The translations under genes and the position numbers were made by a program. This document shows, piece by piece, positions 15,300-21,641 of a DNA stretch of 22,752 nucleotides. The stretch is from Chloroflexota bacterium (GTDB taxonomy: Bacteria; Chloroflexota; Anaerolineae; Promineifilales; Promineifilaceae): the NCBI GenBank assembly GCA_963169155.1, contig CAUJGI010000435.1, positions 1 through 22,752 of the forward strand, given 5' to 3'. The notes beneath the pieces were generated by a model that saw only the letters and a list, made by a program, of their open reading frames with translations, was not told the origin of the DNA and did not search any database. The number at the start of each line of letters is the position of its first letter. Position 1 is the first letter of the stretch.

Positions 15300-15536
15300 T
15301 TAGCTTTCGTCAAGCTGGCGCTTCATCCGCTCGAATTCCTCTGAGTCAATCTCGCCCTGAGCGTACCGTCGTTTTAAGGCCTCATAGGCTGCATCGTTTT
15401 TACCGGCTGGTTGGCTTGATGTGCCGGAACGCCGAACGGCCCAGACAGCCAACGCGATTACCCCGGCGACAACTACCAGGAGCAAAATCAATCCTGGAAT
15501 CATCATCCAACCCGCCATACCGCAACATCCAGTCAT
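15300..15536 (-). CDS. Small SHOCT-domain membrane protein
   Basis: ATG 15536 is preferred over 15557 because AAGGAG stands 7 bp upstream. 78 residues: MTGCCGMAGWMM, one membrane helix (about 12-33), and a C-terminal SHOCT motif (ALKRRYAQGEIDSEEFERMK), a short helical oligomerisation or interaction motif. A CC pair precedes the helix. It is the first gene behind the operator-promoter at 15635-15681, so it leads the redox array. Its resemblance to the next gene suggests an old duplication. Function unknown. Confidence 0.85.
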   Translation of the reverse strand: MTGCCGMAGWMMIPGLILLLVVVAGVIALAVWAVRRSGTSSQPAGKNDAAYEALKRRYAQGEIDSEEFERMKRQLDES

Positions 15537-15634
15537 TGCTATCTCCTTATCAATCAATTCAGCCGGTCGGCAGACAACTTGAATCGTTGCACCAGGTATC
15601 TGGTCATTTGCCGTCGGCTACTTCAGGCAGACCC

Positions 15635-15681
15635 AATCTACGACAAGATTGTAGTAGATTGGCGAATAACGAACAACCCTT
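15635..15681 (-). promoter_or_regulatory. BlaI-type operator/promoter 1 (SHOCT-TlpA-CcdA array)
   Basis: On the minus strand: -35 TTGTTC (15671-15676), 17 bp, -10 TACAAT (15648-15653). The -10 lies in a dyad with 12-bp arms and a 2-bp centre (15635-15660; 11 of 12 pairs match; core TACgACAA-ga-TTGTAGTA). The dyad centre is in the same register to the -10 box as at 19091, 19705 and 21094. Repressor binding here would block RNA polymerase directly. Confidence 0.85.
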
Positions 15682-15699
15682 ATCTGGTTACACAGATAA
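15680..15699. promoter_or_regulatory. Perfect palindrome TTATCTG-N6-CAGATAA next to the -35 box
   Basis: 7-bp arms (15680-15686, 15693-15699) begin 4 bp upstream of the -35 box of promoter 1. It could be a second regulator site or a weak terminator of the VKOR gene. It has no T tract on the minus strand. Confidence 0.4.
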
Positions 15700-15713
15700 A
15701 GTAGAGCTATTTT

Positions 15714-15730
15714 ATTTAGCAACTATTTAG
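15714..15730 (-). promoter_or_regulatory. Direct-repeat motif CTAAATAGTTGCTAAAT upstream of promoter 1
   Basis: Near-copy of 19780-19796, both read on the minus strand as CTAAAYAGTTSCTAAAT with CTAAA repeated every 11 bp. Both lie about 47 bp upstream of a -35 box of the BlaI-type promoters. Direct repeats with helical spacing suit an OmpR-type activator; this is inference. Confidence 0.4.
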
Positions 15731-15761
15731 AATGGCGTACTGCTTCCGACTTTCCCTGAGC

Positions 15762-17411
15762 CTAACGGATGTATCGCTGCCATCCGCTATATTGCTCCCG
15801 CACCGGCCCACGCGGCAGGCTGAGGGGAATCAAGAGCAGGCCGACAAGCACACTATTCCAGGTCGAAGCGGCCGTTGCTCCTTGAAGCAGCCACGGCGCA
15901 GCGATGAACCAGAGGCCGAGGGGGATGTTCAGGAAACGGAGAGGGCGGGCCACCTCCGCCATGGCAATCACAGCGATGGTCACCACCAGCGCACCCGCCA
16001 GGTGGTTGTTGTTGGCCACAGCTCCTTGACTGCTGAGAAGGTCTGGCGCCGCCATTAACCAGACGCCAAGGGCCGCGCTGAGGAGCAGATTCCAGGGCAC
16101 ATTAACGCCCCAGACCATGGCCGGGAAAGATTTACGCGGTGGAGCCGTGAATCGCGGTGACCGTTCATCCAGGCCGCCGCCCTTGACGGTGCCGCCTTTG
16201 AAAAAGACCTGCCAGAAGGGCTCGCCAGCACGCACTCTGTTGACCAGAAACTGGCCCATCGCCAGAACCTCGTCGAGCGTGAGGGGAATCATGATCAGCA
16301 TGGCCAGGGCAGTGATGAGGCAAAAGGTGCACCAGGTGCCCACAGCCACCGGCTGCAGGATGACCAGAGTGATGCTGACAATGCCCAGGGGAACGACCAG
16401 GATGCCAAAAAAGGTGACCATCCAGGGCATGGTGCGCCAACGCTGCGTCCCGCCCATGTAGCCCATCAAGGCTTCAAAGGTATAGGCGATGGTACCCAGC
16501 GCCGCGTCGGAAATTGGCCAGGCGCGTGAGATGTCCGAATCCAAGATTTGCATCGTGCCCGCACCGAAGAAGGGATCCCAGGCGGCGCTGATATAGCCCA
16601 ATTGATAGGCGGCCAGATAGCGTGAGAGGAAGAAGCCGACCCAGCCCAAGGCAATAATCGGGGCGCGCTGCAGCCAGGAAGAGGGGTTGTAACTCCAACC
16701 AGGTGGCACTTCCGGGCCGGACTGCATGATCAGAATCATGCCGGGCATGCCGGGAATGAGAATAGTCAGGGCGATGACCAGGGCACCGACGAACGTATCG
16801 TTGGCATAGGCCGCTGCGGAGGGCGCCCAAAAGATGACCGGGGCAAAAAGCAGCCAGACGCCGACCAGAGATGCAGCCCACGGCGCCCACAAGCGACGCG
16901 GGTTAAGGGAAAGCAGGCCCAAAATAACCAGTGCTATTCCGCTCAAAAGATCGCTCCAGAGCATTCTCTCACCACGGACGGCAGGAGGAAGTAAATCACG
17001 TTCGACGGTAACACGTGCTGCTGTTTCTCCAAACGTGCTGGCATCCGCGTACCCCAAGGTAAAGGGACTGCTGATGAGCCAAACACCAAGCAAGACAAGT
17101 AGGAAGTAGATCCACAATGTCTGTGTATGGTGCTGGTGCTGCATCTCCTGGCGCATCTCAGGGGTCATCTCCTCATGTCCATCACCCATGTCCATTTGCG
17201 GCCGGGTGACACCGCGTGTAGCCATGTCCGTGTGCTTCTCGGCCGTCATGTCAGCATGGCCGGGTTTTCCATCCCTGTGCCGCGGCTGCGATTCCCCTTT
17301 TTTATCTCGTTCTTTGGAGCGTTGGGCGGTTTCCCTTTCTAATTCTTTGGGCAGTTCTAGCTTGTTTTTCTGATACCAATCGGCCGGGTCAGCTTTGAGC
17401 GCCGTCACCAT
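15762..17411 (-). CDS. VKOR-family/SPW membrane protein: 3' part of a fusion gene split by a MITE
   Basis: The open frame of 549 residues begins at MVTALKADPADWYQKNK, which is not a natural start: joining across the MITE makes it continue the epimerase frame. Order: hydrophilic His/Met-rich segment (about 40-100), SPW-type membrane repeats (GVWLISSPFTLG, GVWLLFAPVIFW), a vitamin K epoxide reductase-like four-helix region with the redox pair WCTFC, then two more SPW-like repeats (GVWLMAAPDLL, GLWFIAAPWLL). VKOR proteins oxidise quinone-linked thiols to make disulfides. The usual loop Cys pair is not evident, so the electron path may differ. It ends about 80 bp before promoter 1. Translation now would need re-initiation. 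Confidence 0.8.
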   Translation of the reverse strand: MVTALKADPADWYQKNKLELPKELERETAQRSKERDKKGESQPRHRDGKPGHADMTAEKHTDMATRGVTRPQMDMGDGHEEMTPEMRQEMQHQHHTQTLWIYFLLVLLGVWLISSPFTLGYADASTFGETAARVTVERDLLPPAVRGERMLWSDLLSGIALVILGLLSLNPRRLWAPWAASLVGVWLLFAPVIFWAPSAAAYANDTFVGALVIALTILIPGMPGMILIMQSGPEVPPGWSYNPSSWLQRAPIIALGWVGFFLSRYLAAYQLGYISAAWDPFFGAGTMQILDSDISRAWPISDAALGTIAYTFEALMGYMGGTQRWRTMPWMVTFFGILVVPLGIVSITLVILQPVAVGTWCTFCLITALAMLIMIPLTLDEVLAMGQFLVNRVRAGEPFWQVFFKGGTVKGGGLDERSPRFTAPPRKSFPAMVWGVNVPWNLLLSAALGVWLMAAPDLLSSQGAVANNNHLAGALVVTIAVIAMAEVARPLRFLNIPLGLWFIAAPWLLQGATAASTWNSVLVGLLLIPLSLPRGPVREQYSGWQRYIR

Positions 17412-17440
17412 CTTTGGGATCGTATCGTGTAAAGTATGTT

Positions 17441-17559
17441 GGGTCTTTAGGATTTGGCGGGGTCAACCTGTTTTTTGCACCGAATTAGCCCGAATTAACG
17501 CTAATTTTCGTGATAATTCGCGTCAATTCGTTGCAAACCCCAGGAAATCCCAAAGAGCC
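17441..17559. mobile_element. 119-bp ISL3-like MITE with 8-bp target duplication
   Basis: Terminal inverted repeats 17441-17463 and 17537-17559 match at about 18 of 23 positions (ends GGGTCTTTAGG / GGCTCTTTGGG). The direct repeat AGTATGTT flanks it (17433-17440 and 17560-17567). An 8-bp duplication and ends starting GG(C/G)TCTTT are typical of ISL3-family elements, so it is probably a non-autonomous derivative. No coding capacity. Removing it with one repeat copy (127 bp) rejoins the epimerase and VKOR frames exactly. Confidence 0.85.
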
Positions 17560-18522
17560 AGTATGTTTTGGTTCCCAATCCAATAGTGTACATACTTTGC
17601 TAATGTCAAGCGCGTAATGATCGTCGGCCAACTCAATCATCGCCGGCTTGATAAACGGCTCCTCACCTGGCAGTTGGTCTTGCAGCCAGGCACCGGCTTC
17701 GGCTATTTTTTCGGGGACCTGGATCGTTTCCCACTCCTCCCCGTGAATCAAACGGCCAAACGTGTGTTGTAGTTCGTCATAGCTCAGGGTTTCTGGCTCG
17801 CCGACGAGCAGCGGTAGTTCAGGCGCTAACTGGTTGCGGCGTGTTACGAGCCGGGCAAAAACCTCAACCAGGTCGTCCAGATGCAGAAAAGCCTGTCCAT
17901 GCGCCGGGTGGCCGGGAAAGAAGTGACTGGTGAACTGCCGCTCGAAGATACGCTGTATCTGGTGTGCCAGGGGGATAGAGTGACAGAGATCGTCATAGAC
18001 ACCGGCAATGCGTAAGAACACAACCGGGATGGTACCCCGTTGGGCGCGGATGAGTTCTTCTGTCTTCAACTTTGATTCGGGGTAAGGCCACTTTGGCTCC
18101 AGCGGCCACTCCTCGTTGATACGCTCCCCTGGCTGGCTGGGGGCGTGGACGAGCATAGTGCTGGAAAAGATAAACTGTTCAACCTGGAAATCGTGCAGGC
18201 CGCGCAGCAACCGCTCTGTCCCCTGCACAGTGACAGCTTCATATTTAGGGCTTGGCTCAGCCGAAAAATCGTAGTAGGCGGCCAGGTGTATCACTGAAGT
18301 GACGTGCTCCCCATAAGCATAGCGCAGCCGACTCAAACCAGCCTGCACGCTTTCCTCGGAGGTGACATCGACACAGACACATTCAGCCTCAGTGGGTGGG
18401 TACGGGTCGCCTTCGCGATCAAAGCCCACGACTTGAAAATCCCTGGCCAGACGCTTGATAACTGCTGACCCGATCAGGCCGCTGGAGCCAGTGACGAGGA
18501 TTACCCCTTGTGGTAAATTCAT
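17485..18522 (-). CDS. NAD-dependent epimerase/dehydratase: 5' part of the split fusion gene
   Basis: An extended short-chain dehydrogenase with the NAD-binding motif VTGSSGLIGSAV (about 10-21) and the catalytic YPESK (Tyr-x-x-x-Lys) with a preceding SST. The genuine sequence runs to about residue 321 (LLDWEPKHT). The last 24 residues (GSLGFPGVCNELTRI...) are encoded by the inserted MITE. The restored gene reads on as LHDTIPK-MVTALKADP into the VKOR part, total about 877 residues. Soluble sugar-nucleotide-type epimerase fused to a VKOR/SPW membrane part is known in some bacteria, but the reaction is not known. It lies 29 bp after the CBS gene, with a weak ribosome site, so they share operator 2. 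The epimerase domain may still fold. Confidence 0.85.
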   Translation of the reverse strand: MNLPQGVILVTGSSGLIGSAVIKRLARDFQVVGFDREGDPYPPTEAECVCVDVTSEESVQAGLSRLRYAYGEHVTSVIHLAAYYDFSAEPSPKYEAVTVQGTERLLRGLHDFQVEQFIFSSTMLVHAPSQPGERINEEWPLEPKWPYPESKLKTEELIRAQRGTIPVVFLRIAGVYDDLCHSIPLAHQIQRIFERQFTSHFFPGHPAHGQAFLHLDDLVEVFARLVTRRNQLAPELPLLVGEPETLSYDELQHTFGRLIHGEEWETIQVPEKIAEAGAWLQDQLPGEEPFIKPAMIELADDHYALDISKVCTLLDWEPKHTGSLGFPGVCNELTRIITKISVNSG

Positions 18523-18551
18523 GTTCCAATCTTAAACCGCACTATCCTGCT

Positions 18552-19007
18552 TCAGGCAGTCATGCTTACACGTGACGCGGCTTGAGCGGGCTGCGATACC
18601 TGCTTCACAACATCGGCCGTTGCGTCTTCAGATGCCTTCAAAGCCACGTCGGCCTGGGCTACCATACCGCAGCAGCCACCCTGTTGATCAACGACAGGAA
18701 CACGGCGTACCTGATTCTCTTCCATGACCCGGCAGCAATCATCCACGCTGTCTTCAGGAGTGACGGTAGCTACTGGGCTAGACATGACATCACCAGCCGT
18801 CAAATCTAGCGGATTCTTGCCTTCGGCAACGGTGCGACAGCAAATATCCCGATCGGTTACAACACCCACTGGTTTCAATGTTTCCTCGTTCTCTACGACG
18901 GGAATACAGCCACAGTCGTTTTCAACCATCATCTGGGCCACTTCCTGCAAATTCGTATCGGCCGTACAGCAAGCCGGGTTGTTGGTCATCACATCTTTTA
19001 CCTTCAT
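18552..19007 (-). CDS. CBS-pair protein with five vicinal Cys motifs
   Basis: ATG 19007 is chosen over 19046 because AGGAGAG stands 7 bp before it. 151 residues: two CBS motifs (about 1-60 and 70-125; VKDVMTNNPA, AGDVMSSPVATVTPEDSV) and a short Ala/Val-rich tail. Such pairs normally bind adenosyl nucleotides. Unusually, Cys recur as ACC, DCGC, ICC, DCC and GCC at equivalent places of both repeats. The closely placed thiols suggest soft-metal binding or redox sensing. It is the first gene behind BlaI-type operator 2 and precedes the epimerase-VKOR gene. No signal peptide, hence cytoplasmic. Function unknown beyond the fold. Confidence 0.88.
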   Translation of the reverse strand: MKVKDVMTNNPACCTADTNLQEVAQMMVENDCGCIPVVENEETLKPVGVVTDRDICCRTVAEGKNPLDLTAGDVMSSPVATVTPEDSVDDCCRVMEENQVRRVPVVDQQGGCCGMVAQADVALKASEDATADVVKQVSQPAQAASRVSMTA

Positions 19008-19090
19008 GACTCTCTCCTTTTGAATTGCCTGTTGTTTGGCAGTCAATGCCGTTTACCTTTGTTGAACAGCATTACCGACCCTAACCAGAA

Positions 19091-19128
19091 TACTACAATT
19101 ATGTAGTACTTATAGCAGTAGCAAACAA
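19091..19128 (-). promoter_or_regulatory. BlaI-type operator/promoter 2 (CBS-epimerase-VKOR operon)
   Basis: Dyad TACTACAA-tt-ATGTAGTA (19091-19108, 7 of 8 pairs). On the minus strand: -35 TTGTTT (19123-19128), 17 bp, -10 TACATA (19100-19105), in the same register to the dyad centre as the other three sites. Confidence 0.85.
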
Positions 19129-19260
19129 TAACATCAATGTATCGAGGTTATAGAAGGGGCATAAATTTTGGGGCAGTAGGATCTGTTGCTAAGTGACCGT
19201 CCGCAAATAAGTTAGCGGAAGAATTGTGCGGCCACTTGATGCGTTTTCGTTGGCCGCTTG

Positions 19261-19653
19261 CTAAGGTAAAACGGCCGTTAACGCCGCTTCCATCGTTTCT
19301 TCAGGCACAACGCCCACATAGCGCCACTGTTCCTGGCCTTGTTCATCTACCAGCAAAAAGGCGGGATGGCCGCGCAACCCGTATTCGGTGGCCCAGGCAT
19401 TGCCTTCGTCCGTTATGATGTTGTAGCGCCGGAAATCAATCCGGTCGCCGTATTCCGCTTCCAGCCCATTCACGATGGGCCGCATTTGGTCTCATTGCGG
19501 TCAGGGATCAGAGAATATCCAGACAAACGTCGGGCGGTCTGTGGCCGGTTCGGCGAGCGGCGAGGTGGTGTTACTATCACTGCAAGCAACGAATAATGAT
19601 CCTGCCAGCAGCAGCAAAGTCCACCAGATAAACCGGGCAAATAATTGGCGCAT
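19261..19653 (-). CDS. Thioredoxin-fold lipoprotein with UGA-x-x-UGA in place of CxxC (candidate UxxU selenoprotein)
   Basis: ATG 19653 has AGGAG 7 bp upstream. Reading through two TGA codons (19501-19503, 19492-19494) gives 130 residues: signal peptide with lipobox LFVAC (Cys24), then a thioredoxin domain PTFVWIFSDP-U-P-Q-U-DQMRPIVNGLE, a GLRGHPAF cis-Pro loop and VPEETMEAAL. Aligned with ordinary FADWCPPCRQM active sites, both UGA fall exactly on the two Cys. No other frame or stop disturbs the gene. A SECIS-like hairpin (19462-19482) follows at a distance suitable for both codons. It has its own BlaI-type promoter. Plain annotation would report only the 74-residue tail (start 19485). The alternative is a pseudogene with two nonsense mutations, which is unlikely given their placement. 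Confidence 0.82.
19462..19482 (-). promoter_or_regulatory. Candidate bacterial SECIS hairpin of the UxxU gene
   Basis: On the minus strand an 8-bp stem (CGGCCCAT/ATGGGCTG, one G-U pair) closes the loop CGTGA. The loop G lies 18 nt after the second UGA and 27 nt after the first, both within the known 16-37 nt range, and G is among the first two loop bases as the bacterial consensus requires. Confidence 0.65.
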
Positions 19654-19704
19654 CCTATCTCTCCTGGGTCAGGAATCAGTGAAAGAACTCATTCCTGACG
19701 GTAA

Positions 19705-19744
19705 TCTACTACGAAATTGTAGTAGATATGTGGCTGGCTGCCAA
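19705..19744 (-). promoter_or_regulatory. BlaI-type operator/promoter 3 (UxxU thioredoxin)
   Basis: Dyad 19705-19726 (10-bp arms, 9 pairs match; core TACTACGA-aa-TTGTAGTA). On the minus strand: -35 TTGGCA (19739-19744), 17 bp, -10 TACAAT (19716-19721). The start codon is about 60 bp downstream. Confidence 0.87.
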
Positions 19745-19779
19745 AAAACCGTTCAGTATAGCCCGGCTGGGAATGGATT

Positions 19780-19796
19780 ATTTAGGAACTGTTTAG
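19780..19796 (-). promoter_or_regulatory. Direct-repeat motif CTAAACAGTTCCTAAAT upstream of promoter 3
   Basis: Near-copy of 15714-15730 at almost the same distance from the -35 box. It lies just before the M56 gene stop at 19798. See the partner entry. Confidence 0.4.
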
Positions 19797-19797
19797 G

Positions 19798-20646
19798 TTA
19801 GGAAAGAGAAAGCTGAAGCAGAATACAGCCAAGTGTTAGCGCCAGGCTGCTAATCACAAGAGTGCGTGGAGAAAAATGGGGCAGCGTAGGGGCATCATCT
19901 AGCAATTGGCCGAGACGGGACTGTGTGGCGCTGAAACCACAAACGCCGCTCATGGCTGGCGAGAGCCGGATTGCCTGGGGATGGGTCAGTAGTTTATACA
20001 TAGCTCCGGCTAGAGGAGGTCGCCCAACCTGGTGAATGGCCTGGCGGTCGGCCGTTAATTCAATTGAAGTCAGAAACATATCGCGCCATTCGGCCACGGC
20101 CGGCAGGAAAAAGAGCATGGCAGCCAACGTCTCGGCCAGGAGCGTGCGTAAAGGGTCGTAATGGCGGCAGTGATAGTTCTCATGCAGCAAAACGGCCTTC
20201 AATTCTTTATCGTTAAGCGCATCTATCAGACCGGCACTGAGGCAGATGCGCGGCCGCAACAGCCCATAACAGAAAGCCAGTGGCACGGGCGTGGCCAGCG
20301 CCACTACCGGTGGCGAGAGACTCAATTGGGCGCATAAGACATCAAGGCGCGCCGGGCGGATGCTCACAGCGGCCGCTTGTAGCTTCATAACAAAGTGATG
20401 GGTTTGCCACATTCGCCGCCACCATACGCTGCCGCCGGCCATCAACACCAAAATGAGGAGGACGCGAGCCAGGACGGCCAGCCACAGCGTCAGGGTCTCT
20501 GGCAACAACCTTTCCAGCGCATAGCAGCACACCGCCCACAGCGGCATGGGACCATCCATCAGGCGATGCAGGACGGCCGTCACCAGGCAGACAATAGTTA
20601 AGCTGAACAAAGGCATGAGTAACCGGGAGCCAGGTCTATGCTTCAT
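19798..20646 (-). CDS. BlaR1/MecR1-like M56 membrane metalloprotease without sensor domain
   Basis: ATG 20646 (or GTG 20649) with AAGGGG upstream; it overlaps the blaI stop by 11 bp, the standard repressor-protease pair. About 282 residues: membrane helices at about 10-27, 37-50 and 53-72, a cytoplasmic loop with the zinc motif HENYH in AVLLHENYHCRHYD (about 160), the third-ligand region IELTADRQA, and a final helix. In BlaR1/MecR1 such a protease is triggered by an external sensor domain and leads to repressor cleavage. Here the protein ends right after the last helix, so the usual beta-lactam-binding domain is absent and the signal must be sensed otherwise. The promoter of the UxxU gene follows directly. 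Confidence 0.88.
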   Translation of the reverse strand: MKHRPGSRLLMPLFSLTIVCLVTAVLHRLMDGPMPLWAVCCYALERLLPETLTLWLAVLARVLLILVLMAGGSVWWRRMWQTHHFVMKLQAAAVSIRPARLDVLCAQLSLSPPVVALATPVPLAFCYGLLRPRICLSAGLIDALNDKELKAVLLHENYHCRHYDPLRTLLAETLAAMLFFLPAVAEWRDMFLTSIELTADRQAIHQVGRPPLAGAMYKLLTHPQAIRLSPAMSGVCGFSATQSRLGQLLDDAPTLPHFSPRTLVISSLALTLGCILLQLSLS

Positions 20647-21073
20647 CACGTTCCCCTTGAGCTGCTTCCGCCAACTCTGCCAGCCGCGCCAGCTGTTCTG
20701 GGTCGGTGGCCGTCAATTGTTCTACAAACTGGCTGATGGCGATCTCACCGCCAAAATCAGTAATCAGGGATTGGACAACCTGACTGACTGCTTGCGCCTC
20801 GAACGCCTCGCGGGTGTAGGCAGGGCGATAGTGATAGGTTTTGCCCTGTTTATTGACGATTAACAGTCCCTTGTCGGCTAACCGGTTCATGACGGTCATG
20901 ACGGTGGTATAGGCTAACGGCCGTGTCTCCACCAGCGTCTCCAGCACCTGGCGCACGGTCACTATTCCTCGTTCCCAGATGACATGCATCACTTCCAACT
21001 CCAGCTCACCGAGCAGCTTCTCGGCCCCCCTACCGGAACTATTTGTCAGTCGTGTGTAAGCGTTCACGGACAA
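20636..21073 (-). CDS. BlaI/MecI/CopY-family transcriptional repressor
   Basis: TTG at 21073 is taken as start because GAGGAG stands 5 bp before it; GTG two codons later is the alternative. 145 residues: winged helix (about 20-90; LELEVMHVIWERGIVTVRQV, LAYTTVMTVMNRLADKGLL) and a C-terminal dimer helix region with SLITDFGGE, corresponding to the place where BlaI/MecI are cut. CopY's Cys-x-Cys metal motifs are missing, so direct copper sensing is unlikely. Four matching operators in the window, one on its own promoter, make it the probable regulator of the redox regulon. Confidence 0.92.
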   Translation of the reverse strand: MSVNAYTRLTNSSGRGAEKLLGELELEVMHVIWERGIVTVRQVLETLVETRPLAYTTVMTVMNRLADKGLLIVNKQGKTYHYRPAYTREAFEAQAVSQVVQSLITDFGGEIAISQFVEQLTATDPEQLARLAELAEAAQGERDEA

Positions 21074-21093
21074 AATATCTCCTCTGGATGATT

Positions 21094-21131
21094 TACGACG
21101 TTATTGTAGTACGACAGGCTCAGATCGCCAA
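21094..21131 (-). promoter_or_regulatory. BlaI-type operator/promoter 4 (blaI-M56 autoregulation)
   Basis: Dyad TACGACGT-ta-TTGTAGTA (21094-21111, weaker left arm). On the minus strand: -35 TTGGCG (21126-21131), 17 bp, -10 TACAAT (21103-21108). Same register as the other sites. A weaker operator on the repressor's own promoter is common. Confidence 0.8.
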
Positions 21132-21145
21132 TGTTCAGGCAGTTT

Positions 21146-21163
21146 ATACGCCAAATGGCTTAT
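21146..21163. promoter_or_regulatory. Dyad ATACGC-N6-GCTTAT between blaI and the divergent gene
   Basis: Spacer CAAATG is identical to that of the site at 22189-22206. It lies 15 bp upstream of the -35 box of promoter 4 and about 80 bp before the plus-strand gene, so it could serve either. Confidence 0.5.
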
Positions 21164-21244
21164 AGAGTCGTACGATATTTTGCGCTTACCGTGAGTAGGG
21201 ATTTCGGTTAAAGTAGTAAAGAACGAAATGCAGGAGATGGCTCG

Positions 21245-21580
21245 ATGGCGCAATTATTGACTCTAAACCAACCAAGTGCAGAAGCGGTTAACTGGTTTAT
21301 CCGCCTGCTGGCGCAGACCGGTTTGCACGTGTCCCGCTCTTTTGACCTGCGAGCGGCGCTGGCGGCCGATACCCCCTGTACCTGCCCCCATCATGCCGGT
21401 AATTGCGATTGCGATATGGTGGTGTTGTTGGTGTACGGGACAGAGCAGCGTCCGGCGACTGTCGTAGCGCACAGCCACAACGGCCGTACCTGGCTCTCCC
21501 TGGTTGATGATGGAGAAGACCGGCCGTCATCTGCTTTTAAACTGCAAATTAAAGCGGCGTTAGCGGTCCTTCGCATATAA
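21245..21580 (+). CDS. Small Cys/His-rich protein of unknown function
   Basis: ATG 21245 with AGGAG 8 bp upstream. 111 residues, no signal peptide. Residues 45-56 read CTCPHHAGNCDC, four Cys and two His in twelve residues, a likely metal site. The rest is a compact alpha/beta fold (AEAVNWFIRLLAQTGLHVSR at the N-terminus; HNGRTWLSLVDDGE). I do not recognise a named family. It is divergent from blaI across a 171-bp control region and ends at a bidirectional terminator shared with the cupredoxin gene. A metal-sensing or storage role is only inferred. Confidence 0.8.
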   Translation: MAQLLTLNQPSAEAVNWFIRLLAQTGLHVSRSFDLRAALAADTPCTCPHHAGNCDCDMVVLLVYGTEQRPATVVAHSHNGRTWLSLVDDGEDRPSSAFKLQIKAALAVLRI

Positions 21581-21585
21581 AAGAA

Positions 21586-21617
21586 AAACGGCCGTTCTCA
21601 GTGATTAACGGCCGTTT
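21586..21617. terminator. Bidirectional terminator made of two ACGGCCGT palindromes
   Basis: AAACGGCCGTT (21586-21596) pairs with AACGGCCGTTT (21607-21617) around a 10-nt loop. A-rich sequence precedes and TTTCCT follows, so it can serve both the plus-strand gene and the convergent cupredoxin gene. Same construction as the copA terminator. Confidence 0.8.
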
Positions 21618-21641
21618 CCTCGCAACCTTCCGTCTTCAAAC

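Noticed and set aside
19228..19257. Hairpin GCGGCCA/TGGCCGC as terminator of the UxxU gene
   Set aside because: The loop is 16 nt and no T tract follows on the minus strand, so support is too weak.
19261..19485. Separate 74-residue protein starting at an internal Met
   Set aside because: No ribosome site; it lacks the first strand and active site of the thioredoxin fold. The full frame with two UGA codons explains it better.
21166..21177. GTCGTACGA palindrome as a fifth BlaI-type operator
   Set aside because: It lacks the ACAA/TTGT core, has no promoter in register and is only a short self-complementary stretch.
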